From the NCBI RefSeq assembly GCF_024267675.1, contig NZ_JALDYX010000020.1, positions 1 to 64,000 of the forward strand: DNA of 64,000 nt. The letters are read 5' to 3'. Each line of letters begins with the position of its first letter. The first letter of the stretch is position 1. This DNA is from Marinobacterium sedimentorum (lineage in GTDB: Bacteria; Pseudomonadota; Gammaproteobacteria; Pseudomonadales; Balneatricaceae). A model generated the notes under the pieces. That model searched no databases and had not been told where the DNA came from. It worked only from the letters and a program-made list of their open reading frames with translations. Positions 53,250 to 61,013 of this stretch are shown here, in pieces. A program made the translations under genes and the position numbers.

Positions 53250-54052
53250 GATGCGGTGGTCTTCAGGGTCATGACGGCGGGGGTGAGCGGCGGAATCGGT
53301 GGTCCTGAAGGTGATCCCGGCGCGGTGCAGGCATGTGTGTGGGAGTTAAACAGCGAAAGGAAGGTCTGGGCCTTGATCAGGGCCTCCCCGCCGCTGCCGC
53401 CAATGGCCACCTGCTGGCCTTCGATCTTGATGGTGGTGCCCTTGATGGTGATCCCGGCGGCCGCCATCTCGGTGCTGTTGCCGTTGCTGTCCTGGATCAC
53501 TGTGCCGCTGCTGTCCATGGTGATCCGGTTACCGGAGGCGTCGTTCAACTCCACCCTGTTGTTCTGTGCATCCAGATGTAAAACCGCACCGCTGGCATCG
53601 GTCCAGTTGACGCTGCCCTGCGGGGTGACGGTCAACTCGGTGCCCGCCGGATGGGTCAGGCGGAAGCTTTCCTCGCCGCTGCTGTCATCGAATTCCATGA
53701 CATGACCGGAGGGCGTGGCGAACAGCCGTTTTTCGGGGGGCGCATTCCCGGGGCTGGTGCCCGGTTGCCAGAAGGTGCCGACCCAGATGGCCTGGTCGAT
53801 ATTACCGGCTTCGAATTCGACCCAGACCTGGGCGTCGACTTCGGGAATGCTGTAACAGCCCTGGCCATCGAGGCCCCCGAAGGGCAGGCAGGGCAGGGCC
53901 CAGTTGGATGTCTGGCTGCCGAGCACGGAGGGCACCTGCAGCTTCAGGCGGCCCCGGTGCTCCGGATCCTGGTTGTCCACCACCACGCCTCTGTGCTTGC
54001 CGAATACCTGGTGCTGGGCATTTGTTGCCAGTCGCTGCAGTACGTTATCCAT
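53246..54052 (-). CDS. gpV/gp5-type spike protein
   Basis: About 268 residues. The OB-fold N-terminus (GKHRGVVVDNQDPEHRGRLKLQVPSVLG) and the central LPFGGLDGQGCYSIPEVDAQVWVEFE match VgrG/gp5-type spike proteins. A repetitive beta segment follows (TMDSSGTVIQDSNGNSTEMAAAG). The end has HTHACTAPGSPSGPP, the usual metal-binding-like tip of gpV trimers. The ATG at 54052 overlaps the hub stop (TGATG) and has GGAGG before it. No lysozyme insert is present. Confidence 0.92.
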   Translation of the reverse strand: MDNVLQRLATNAQHQVFGKHRGVVVDNQDPEHRGRLKLQVPSVLGSQTSNWALPCLPFGGLDGQGCYSIPEVDAQVWVEFEAGNIDQAIWVGTFWQPGTSPGNAPPEKRLFATPSGHVMEFDDSSGEESFRLTHPAGTELTVTPQGSVNWTDASGAVLHLDAQNNRVELNDASGNRITMDSSGTVIQDSNGNSTEMAAAGITIKGTTIKIEGQQVAIGGSGGEALIKAQTFLSLFNSHTHACTAPGSPSGPPIPPLTPAVMTLKTTAS

Positions 54053-55179
54053 CACACCACCTCCGCCAGGGGATTGGCCGCTGCCGACTGGTCGTCGCCA
54101 TAGGCGTTGCGCAGTAATTTGAAGCTGACTTTGTAGCCGTTGCTGTCAAAGCGGTGGGTGCAGGCGTCCACGTACCAGCGGCCGCTGTAGCGCTCACCCG
54201 TGCCATCGACAAACACGGGTTCGCCGATGCGCAGGACATTGGCGTAACGGCTGCCATCCAGTTCGCCGGAGCCCTTGATGCGCATGGCGGCCTTGTTGGC
54301 GGCAGCCTGTGCGCTGACGCGCGCCTGTTCGTCCGATACCCGCCCGGCCCGCGGCACCTGCCAGGTGAAGTCCCCCGCGGCCTCGCTGGTGGCCGGGCGC
54401 GTACCCAGCAGGGTGCTGTCGGGCTCGACGGTTTCTTCCTCGGGCTGGGTGCCGGTTTCCGCCGCCAGTTGGTACAGCACCCGGTCGGGCTGGTGGCCGT
54501 CGTCGTCGACGGCAAAGCTGATGCAGTTGGTATCCGTGCCGGCATAGACCAGTACCGCCGGCTGGGGCTCCAGGTCGAGGCGCATGGGGCCAATGTAGAG
54601 CGCGTCTTCGAGGAAAATCATGTCGCTGCCGTTGGTGTCGGCCCGCTGCTTGAGGAAGCGCAGGTCGGTAGCGTTCTGGTTGAGGTTCTGAATGGGAAAC
54701 ACCGGACCCTGGTAGCGGATGTCCTGGCCGCTGCGCCTTGCGATGGCACTGGCGATCTGGCTGTCATCCGTGGTGGCGTCATCCTCGGCCCATACCTGGT
54801 TGATGTGGGTCCTGTCCATCAGTAGCGAGGCGTCCTGGCATTCCACGATGAGCTTGGCGGCCCCCTGATCCTCGGGGCATTCCAGTTTGACCTGCCGGAT
54901 GTAGCCGGCCATCAGGTACTGCTCCTGGTCGCCGAACACCGCTTTGATGTGAACTTCCCGCCAGGGTTTGATGCGCTCGTCGTCGGCCAGGGTCCAGTTG
55001 CCGTCCTCAATGCGGCGGGTGTCGAATTCCAGTTTGGCGGTGGTCCAGCTGCTGCGGTCGGCATCCACCTCCACCAGCGCCAGGGCCGGGTAGAGGTCGT
55101 CAACTTCGCTGTTGTCGATAAGCACCCGGCATTCAGCCGGGCCCAGGGTGCTGCCGCCAAGCAGGTCGATGAGCGCCAT
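54052..55179 (-). CDS. Phage late control D/gp27-type hub protein
   Basis: A 375-residue hub protein. The N-terminus (PAECRVLIDNSEVDDLYPALALVEVDADRSSWTTAKLEFD) and the later QIASAIARRSGQDIRY and FLKQRADTNGSDMIFLEDALYIG segments are typical of gpD/gp27 domains, where the baseplate hub joins the tube. In many eCIS the gpD and gpV parts are fused as one VgrG-like Afp8; here they are separate adjacent genes. Confidence 0.92.
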   Translation of the reverse strand: MALIDLLGGSTLGPAECRVLIDNSEVDDLYPALALVEVDADRSSWTTAKLEFDTRRIEDGNWTLADDERIKPWREVHIKAVFGDQEQYLMAGYIRQVKLECPEDQGAAKLIVECQDASLLMDRTHINQVWAEDDATTDDSQIASAIARRSGQDIRYQGPVFPIQNLNQNATDLRFLKQRADTNGSDMIFLEDALYIGPMRLDLEPQPAVLVYAGTDTNCISFAVDDDGHQPDRVLYQLAAETGTQPEEETVEPDSTLLGTRPATSEAAGDFTWQVPRAGRVSDEQARVSAQAAANKAAMRIKGSGELDGSRYANVLRIGEPVFVDGTGERYSGRWYVDACTHRFDSNGYKVSFKLLRNAYGDDQSAAANPLAEVV

Positions 55180-55181
55180 GG

Positions 55182-55460
55182 CTATTCCCCCTCCCTGGGA
55201 ATCAGGATCACCCGGCCCACCATGGCCTTATCGAGCAATAGTCGGGGACAGGAGAAGTGCGGGTTGGCATCGACAATGCGCCACCACAGCCGGCAGTCCT
55301 TGTAGTAGTGTTGCGCCAGTTGATCCAGCCGGTCGCCTTCCACCACTTCGTGTTCGACGACCCCGGTGGCCGCGCCTATGGGGCGGGTCTGCAATCCCGG
55401 AAAGATGTCCGGGTCCGTAAAGCGGACTGTGTTGCGGTAACGGGATTTTTTACTCAACAT
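55182..55460 (-). CDS. LysM-like baseplate protein
   Basis: 92 residues. The central HEVVEGDRLDQLAQHYYKDCRLWWRIVDANP is LysM-like and resembles the LysM part of Afp7 and phage tail protein X-type peptides that connect tube to hub. It starts 4 bases after the CIS-tube-type gene, which suggests that the two chains together equal one Afp7 protein. Confidence 0.88.
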   Translation of the reverse strand: MLSKKSRYRNTVRFTDPDIFPGLQTRPIGAATGVVEHEVVEGDRLDQLAQHYYKDCRLWWRIVDANPHFSCPRLLLDKAMVGRVILIPREGE

Positions 55461-55463
55461 GAT

Positions 55464-56117
55464 TCATATCACCGTAGTCACAATGGTGGGCACCAGGTTC
55501 AGGGCCGCGCCGACGGCCTGACGAACCTGCTCGACCTTGTAGAACGGGTTGTCGCCTTCGATCACCTGAAAGCTCAGGGTGACGTTGGCACGATAGGGTT
55601 GCAGCGAAGGCAGGTGGGCAGTTTCCTCAACCTGCACACTGGTGAGGAAGACCGGCAGTATATGAGAGCCCCAGATAAGCAGCAGCACAGACGGGTGTGT
55701 ATCCCGCTGGAATGCCCGGGCGCCACCCAGCCCCAGGGCGGCCAGGGTGGTAAAGCCCCCAGGGCCCTGGGATTTGGGTTCCACCATGCAGCGCAGGGTG
55801 TCCAGTTCCGGTTCTATGCCAAGGGTAATGGCATTGATATGGCCGATGGCGTTCGGGTCCGCCATGCGGTCGGTGGCATCGAACAAAATGGTGAGATCGA
55901 ATTTCTCCGGTTCAACGGACACGCCCTGGGCCACCCGCGGGGTGTCCATCGGTGTGCTAAAGCCGTAGCCCCCCTTCGCGCCCGGGGCGTTGCCCATGGT
56001 GATGTTGACAGTGCGGGTCCGGGTGATGGACTGGGGGTTGAACTCGAAGTACAGCACCAGGGGCGGCAGGTTGAAGCCGTATTCCATCAGAAAGCCGTGG
56101 CTGAGGTTGACTGCCAT
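55464..56117 (-). CDS. Contractile-injection-system tube-initiator protein (CIS_tube, Afp7-like)
   Basis: A 217-residue protein with the CIS_tube pattern: LVLYFEFNPQSITRTRTVNI near the N-terminus, a GVSVEPEKFDLTILFDATDRM segment and the C-terminal VTLSFQVIEGDNPFY. It is expected to initiate the inner tube above the hub. A GGAGATG site precedes the ATG. The neighbouring LysM-like gene completes the module. Confidence 0.87.
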   Translation of the reverse strand: MAVNLSHGFLMEYGFNLPPLVLYFEFNPQSITRTRTVNITMGNAPGAKGGYGFSTPMDTPRVAQGVSVEPEKFDLTILFDATDRMADPNAIGHINAITLGIEPELDTLRCMVEPKSQGPGGFTTLAALGLGGARAFQRDTHPSVLLLIWGSHILPVFLTSVQVEETAHLPSLQPYRANVTLSFQVIEGDNPFYKVEQVRQAVGAALNLVPTIVTTVI

Positions 56118-56121
56118 GGTG

Positions 56122-56388
56122 CTACATCTCCTGTGCCGATCGGGCGCGCAGCTGCTGACAGATGGCCGCGGCTATCTGCATCCCCAGGCGCTTGTCGCTC
56201 AAGGCGGGATTCAGCGTGAGGGGCGGCACATCGAGGTTTTCAAGGCTTGTTTCCCTGAGGCCAAGCGCCAGGTCACGGGCAAACTGGTGGCGCAGGCCCA
56301 CACCGACTTCGCGGGCGATAGCGCTGGCGCGATCCCGGAAAACGGGCGCCAAACGCAGGTTCATGCGGCCTATGCTGACATCGATCAT
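56122..56388 (-). CDS. Small eCIS-locus protein of unknown function
   Basis: 88 residues, charged and mainly helical. I recognise no family. It overlaps the AAA+ gene by 4 bases (ATGA), so co-translation is very likely. Its place between the ATPase and the tube-initiator gene suggests an assembly or chaperone role, but that is a guess. Confidence 0.7.
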   Translation of the reverse strand: MIDVSIGRMNLRLAPVFRDRASAIAREVGVGLRHQFARDLALGLRETSLENLDVPPLTLNPALSDKRLGMQIAAAICQQLRARSAQEM

Positions 56389-57737
56389 CCCGACGCCTCC
56401 GTGATCAGTTCTTCGGGCAGGTATGCTGCAAGCTGGCCCAGGTCGCCCGGTTGCAGCCGTGTCCGCTCTTTGGATAATTCCCGCCAGATGGCTGTGGCGA
56501 TGTGGGTCAGGTCAATGGGGCTGTCGTCGGCGGCGGCCAGATAGGCGGCATAGAGCGCGGCGTTGCGGATCTGCCCGCCGGTAAGGTTGACCGCCTGCGC
56601 CAGCTGTTCGAGATCGATGTCCTGCGCCAGCGGTGCACGCGGCGGCAGCAGCAGGCGCCACAGCCGGATACGTTCCGCCACCTGGGGTTTGGGGAACTCC
56701 ACCACCAGATGCAGGCGGCGCAGGAACGCCTGGTCCAGCTGCGAGCGCAGGTTGGTGGTGAGTATGCAGGGGCCCGCATGGGTTTCCATCCGCGTCAGCA
56801 GATAGCTGACCTCCATGTTGGCGTAACGATCCCGGGCATCCTTGATCTCTCCGCGCTTGCCCATCAGGGCGTCTACTTCATCAAACAGTAGAACCACGGG
56901 TCTCTGGTGGGCGGCGTCGAAAAGGCGTGACAGGTTTTTTTCGGTTTCGCCGATATATTTGCTCACCAGGCTGGCCAGGTCGACGCGATACAGGGGCCAG
57001 CCCAGCTCGTTTGCCAGTACCCGTGCCGCGAATGTTTTACCGGTGCCTGAGGCGCCGCTGAAAAGCGCCACCGGGCCACCCGAATCGCGCCCGCCCCAGC
57101 CGTTAACCACTTTGTCCCGGTATTTGAAGTGGTAGGAAAATTCACGCAACAGGCAGATCCGGTCAGGGGGCAGCACCAGGTCGTCGAGCCCGGCCTTGCC
57201 ACTGACGCGGGTAGCGCCGGGAATGGACGCTACCTCGGGGCGTTGCAGCAGCCGCGCCAGGGTTCCGGGTTCGGCGCGAATGGCCGCGGTGACATCCTCC
57301 TCGCTGATAGTGAGTAGCCGGTCCGGACCGCTGGCCAGGCTCCAGATCAAAGCGTGCAGGGTTTCGTTCTCGTCCACATCCAACGCAAGCAGGGCGTGGA
57401 TCAGCACGGCGCTGGCGTGATGGTGCTGGCCGCCATTGAGATCCCGGTAGATCCAGGCCAGAGGCGGATGTGCCTGGGGGCCAATGACACAGGCCAGCAA
57501 ATCCATGGCCAGGGCCGGCGCCTGGGATCGCAGCAGGCGGCGCCAGGGGCTGAAGGCCCCGTCGCGCAGGGTGCACACCTGCGCCTGCAGCTGTTGCAGT
57601 TGTTCGAGCGTGCCGCTGTCGGGGTCCCGACCGTATCGGGTGGCGAGCAGGCAGCGCCCCAGGGCTTCCAGACGCTGCCATTCAACGTCCAGGGTCGGTG
57701 TGCTCTCCAGAGCTTGCTGTGGCGTCGGGCTGTTCAT
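56385..57737 (-). CDS. AAA+ ATPase (Afp15-like)
   Basis: 450 residues: a helical N-terminal region (~1-180) and an AAA+ domain. Walker A is GASGTGKT at 228-235, Walker B LLFDEVDA with Asp286-Glu287, and sensor residues lie in CILTTNLRSQLDQAF. eCIS loci almost always hold such an ATPase, which in Afp is needed for particle maturation or assembly rather than being part of the particle. It overlaps genes on both sides. Confidence 0.93.
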   Translation of the reverse strand: MNSPTPQQALESTPTLDVEWQRLEALGRCLLATRYGRDPDSGTLEQLQQLQAQVCTLRDGAFSPWRRLLRSQAPALAMDLLACVIGPQAHPPLAWIYRDLNGGQHHHASAVLIHALLALDVDENETLHALIWSLASGPDRLLTISEEDVTAAIRAEPGTLARLLQRPEVASIPGATRVSGKAGLDDLVLPPDRICLLREFSYHFKYRDKVVNGWGGRDSGGPVALFSGASGTGKTFAARVLANELGWPLYRVDLASLVSKYIGETEKNLSRLFDAAHQRPVVLLFDEVDALMGKRGEIKDARDRYANMEVSYLLTRMETHAGPCILTTNLRSQLDQAFLRRLHLVVEFPKPQVAERIRLWRLLLPPRAPLAQDIDLEQLAQAVNLTGGQIRNAALYAAYLAAADDSPIDLTHIATAIWRELSKERTRLQPGDLGQLAAYLPEELITEASG

Positions 57738-58771
57738 CAGCTGCTCCGGTACAGGTTGATCAGTAGCGGATTACTTTCCAGCCTGATGGGGGCGGCGCCC
57801 GCAAAGGGGGTAACCACCCGGCTCGCTGTCAGCAGTGCCTGTGCCGCGTCCTGGTCGGGCGCCAGTGCAAAGGGCAGCGCAACTGGCAGCGGGAAGCTGC
57901 CCGGTTGCGGCGCTGGAATGGCGTCAGGGGTGATAGCGTCGTGGCTCGGTGCCACCGCTACCGGGGCACCGCTGTCGCTCCACAGTGATCCGTCCCAGAC
58001 TCTCCAGCTCAGCTGCACCGCTTCACCCGGTACGCCGGCCAGCCAGACCTGGGGCGTAAAGGCGGCGAATTCCGGACTGTCGACGTCGAAACTCAGGGTA
58101 TGGGCGCACATATCGTCCAGGAGCCAGCACAGCGCCGGCTGCCACTGGGGATTGTTGACGTTTATGCGTACCGGATGGAAAACCGGATGCTCCACAATGC
58201 CGGAAAACCCGGCGTGGCGGGCGCTCATGTCGGCCAGGGCTTGCTGGCCTATGGCGGCGACCCGTGGTGGTTCAGTGGCGGGTTCTATCGGTGTGATCAC
58301 CGCCAGCGCCATTTCATAGATCAACGAGGGTCTGTAGGTGGTGTCGCCCTGGGTAGACCAGACCTGGTTGATCTGCTCGTCCGTCACCGGGCTGAAAATG
58401 ACCTGGAGACGAATCTCCTCACCGTCCAGGGCCACCGGCTGCAGCACCGGCGTCTGGCGAAACAGCTGCATGATGTGGCCGAGAAAGCGGAGGTCATTCT
58501 CGCCGCTGGCAATGGGGTCCTCATCGATGGCAAAGGAGGTAATGAGGCAAAAAAGCCGGATGCGCCAGGGCTCACCCGGTCGCAGCCCGGCCTCGAATCC
58601 GCCGGGCTCGAAGCGGTAGAAAAACAGGTTGACCCGGTGGCCGGGGGCCGCTGGCAGGTCCGCTGGCGCGCCTATGCTAAGCGAGACCTCGTTGCCGCCG
58701 GCATTGAGGCCGTTGCGCACGAAGTTTTCGACCTCTCGACAGATGATTGATAAAGATGACGTCTGCGGCAT
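57737..58771 (-). CDS. Pvc16/DUF4255-type tail-cap protein
   Basis: 344 residues. The N-terminal ~190 residues match DUF4255/Pvc16_N (ICREVENFVRNGLNAGG; RVNLFFYRFEPGG; WRIRLFCLITSFA; YRPSLIYEMALAVITPI), the family of Afp16, which terminates the tube and sheath at the distal end. The C-terminal half is unlike the short canonical form and looks beta-rich, so it may decorate the cap. It starts on the previous stop codon (TAATG). Confidence 0.86.
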   Translation of the reverse strand: MPQTSSLSIICREVENFVRNGLNAGGNEVSLSIGAPADLPAAPGHRVNLFFYRFEPGGFEAGLRPGEPWRIRLFCLITSFAIDEDPIASGENDLRFLGHIMQLFRQTPVLQPVALDGEEIRLQVIFSPVTDEQINQVWSTQGDTTYRPSLIYEMALAVITPIEPATEPPRVAAIGQQALADMSARHAGFSGIVEHPVFHPVRINVNNPQWQPALCWLLDDMCAHTLSFDVDSPEFAAFTPQVWLAGVPGEAVQLSWRVWDGSLWSDSGAPVAVAPSHDAITPDAIPAPQPGSFPLPVALPFALAPDQDAAQALLTASRVVTPFAGAAPIRLESNPLLINLYRSS

Positions 58772-59667
58772 TACAGGCTCCTCAGGAAATATCGGCTGGC
58801 GGAGTCGCTGTCCCGCTCAAGCCCGCTGCGGCGCTCCTGATCGGGTCTTGTGGATTCCACTACCACGTTGATCTGTTCAATCCTGAGTTGTGGTACGCCG
58901 CTGGTGAGCGCCTGGGGTTGGCGCGGTGATGCTGATGTGTGCGGCTCCCTTTTAGGCGCATGTGCCGCTGCGGGTGGTGACCGTCGATCCCTGCCGTTAT
59001 CTATTGCAGCGTCACGGGGGAGCGGCCGGCGCCGCTGCGGGTCCTGTGAATCATGCACAGTCCGGGTGTCATGTTCCTGTGTCGGCTGGATAGTCGTTTG
59101 GGTTGGGGGTGGCGCGGATCCGTTATCCTGTACAGGCGGAACAGCAGATTTATCTGATGAGTCCATCCGGGTGTCTGTGGCTGTTTTGGCTGCGGGAATC
59201 GGTGTGTTTTCGTGGCCGTCTGAGGACGATTCCTGTTGTTGTGCCCTGGTGGGACTGGCGTCCGTCTTTGCCGTTGAGGGGGCGTCCGGGCTTTGCTGTT
59301 GCGTCAGGATTTTCTCGGATCTTGCAACCAGGGTTTGCTGGCTCAGGTCACGTAAATACTGGTGAAGGGGCTGTTCTGCGCTTGCCGGGGCGGCCGCTTC
59401 AGGGATGTCTTTCGCGCGCGGCGGCCCAGGTCTTTCTGCGTGGGCGGTCGGGGAATCAGGGCCTTGCGTCTCGGCACTATCCACTGTGACGGCATTATTC
59501 GGCCTGGGCGGAAAAGGGGGTTCGGCTGGGCGGCTGTCTGGGTGAATGGCAGCCTTGCCGCTCTCTCCTGGCACGGTTAACTCAACGGACTCGTCGCAAT
59601 ACGCAGGGTTCGACTGACCAAAATGCCGCTCCCGGGCATCAGCCACAATATCTGCCAGATAGCCCAT
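58771..59667 (-). CDS. Low-complexity, disordered eCIS-locus protein
   Basis: 298 residues, with a folded-looking N-terminus (YLADIVADARERHF) and C-terminus (VPQLRIEQINVVVES) around ~220 residues rich in P, S, T, Q, D and A. Such proline-rich linkers occur in eCIS loci with unclear roles. The conserved-looking ends suggest two binding sites joined by a flexible tether, possibly connecting the cap or sheath to another part. No function can be assigned. Confidence 0.65.
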   Translation of the reverse strand: MGYLADIVADARERHFGQSNPAYCDESVELTVPGESGKAAIHPDSRPAEPPFPPRPNNAVTVDSAETQGPDSPTAHAERPGPPRAKDIPEAAAPASAEQPLHQYLRDLSQQTLVARSEKILTQQQSPDAPSTAKTDASPTRAQQQESSSDGHENTPIPAAKTATDTRMDSSDKSAVPPVQDNGSAPPPTQTTIQPTQEHDTRTVHDSQDPQRRRPLPRDAAIDNGRDRRSPPAAAHAPKREPHTSASPRQPQALTSGVPQLRIEQINVVVESTRPDQERRSGLERDSDSASRYFLRSL

Positions 59668-60485
59668 CAGTGTCCGGTCTCCATGCCGCGAGTGTCCCGG
59701 TTGCCGTCGATCAGTTGCAAATAGTGACGCCGCCGCCGTCTCGGCAGATCGAGGATTTCCCGCTGGGACCAGTGATAGGTGCTGGCCAGCACATGAATCT
59801 CGCTGAGCAGGGCATCGGGCGCAGAGTCCAGGCTCTGATAGGGGTCCAGATCCAGGGTGTTTTCCGCCTGGCAGTGGGGGCAGGGCGCCAGCATCTGCAG
59901 GGCGACTTCCGGCGCCATGGATTCCAGGGCCTGGTCCAGTTTCTCAATATCCTGCGGTGACAGTGTTGATAAATCGGGGGTGGGGTGCAGCAGCCCGGCC
60001 AGCAACTCCAGTTGCTGTTCTTCACGGCTTTTGCCCAGATCCAGGCCGGACTGGTCGGCGCCCGTGGGCAGTCTTAGCCGGTAACACACCTCATCGATCT
60101 GCACTGACATTTCGGGGAAGCCTTGCCCGGCATTTTTTACCGGCAGCATGGAGGGCCGGTAGCTCAGGTCAAAAATGCTGCCACAGGCCGTGCAGCGCGC
60201 CGACAGCCAGCGCTGACTGTCGTCCAGCAGGACGCTCAGTTGACGCATCAGGAACTGGCGATCACCGACCACCAGTGTCGCCACCAGGAGCGTATCCGGC
60301 TCCCGCCCCGCCAGTGTTGCCAGGGCGCTGGCGAGCACAGCGGTCACTTTGTCTGCGGTGCAGCCTTCTTCTGCGGCGGCCTCCGCCAGTGACAGTTCCA
60401 GCGCGCCGCACAGGGGGTTAAAGCGGTAGTCCCGTCGCAATGTGCCGTCGATATAGAGGCCGCCGGGCAAGGGTTGGTGGTTCAT
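59667..60485 (-). CDS. Zinc-motif phage-tail assembly/baseplate-like protein
   Basis: 272 residues with two CxxC pairs, CTACG and CPHC, that may form one zinc site. The C-terminal segment SEIHVLASTYHWSQREILDLPRRRRRHYLQLI resembles the small DUF6760-like helices found after the tube genes in eCIS loci, and T4-type baseplate chaperones. The gene sits directly after the tube gene with a one-base overlap. An assembly-chaperone role is the best guess. Confidence 0.72.
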   Translation of the reverse strand: MNHQPLPGGLYIDGTLRRDYRFNPLCGALELSLAEAAAEEGCTADKVTAVLASALATLAGREPDTLLVATLVVGDRQFLMRQLSVLLDDSQRWLSARCTACGSIFDLSYRPSMLPVKNAGQGFPEMSVQIDEVCYRLRLPTGADQSGLDLGKSREEQQLELLAGLLHPTPDLSTLSPQDIEKLDQALESMAPEVALQMLAPCPHCQAENTLDLDPYQSLDSAPDALLSEIHVLASTYHWSQREILDLPRRRRRHYLQLIDGNRDTRGMETGH

Positions 60486-60994
60486 CAGCTTTCCGTCGGT
60501 TCAGTGATCGCCAAATCCCGTTCCCAGCCCTCATGCTGCAGGACGATGGTCTGGATACCCACTGCATTCATGGTGCCGGCGTCGAATTCCGGCAGTGCCT
60601 GGTATTCCGACACCCAGGCGCGGTGCAGCATGTAACTGATGACAGGGACGCCCTGCAGGTTGAGTACATTGAGCGTAATGTCCTTGCGGTAGTTGAGCAG
60701 GGACATGGCGGCGTTGCCCTTGAAGTTGTTGACCAGGTTCGCCCAGTTCTCGAAAACCGGGTCGTGGGTCAGCCCCTGCTCAAGGGTCACAGGTTCGTAA
60801 CTGGTACCGCCGGGCATGACCCGTTCGTGGGCGGGGTCACCCGCCGAACGCCATTTGACGGCTTCCGTGGTTTTCTTCAATACGCTCATCTTGCGCAGGC
60901 CCGCCACGACCTGGCCGTCTATCACCACCTGGAACATGAAGGTGCGATAGGGGTCGTAGCGATGGGTGTTGACGGGAAAAATGGGTGCGGCCAT
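60485..60994 (-). CDS. Inner tube protein (gp19/Hcp-like)
   Basis: 169 residues, close to the usual length. The pattern RYDPYRTFMFQVVIDGQVVAGLRKMSVL and the later TLEQGLTHDPVFENWANLVNN is typical of T4 gp19-type tail tubes in CIS. It stacks as hexamers inside the sheath. AGGAGAGAG precedes the ATG. Only one tube gene of this type is present. Confidence 0.94.
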   Translation of the reverse strand: MAAPIFPVNTHRYDPYRTFMFQVVIDGQVVAGLRKMSVLKKTTEAVKWRSAGDPAHERVMPGGTSYEPVTLEQGLTHDPVFENWANLVNNFKGNAAMSLLNYRKDITLNVLNLQGVPVISYMLHRAWVSEYQALPEFDAGTMNAVGIQTIVLQHEGWERDLAITEPTES

Positions 60995-61013
60995 GGTCTC
61001 TCTCCTCGCTCAA

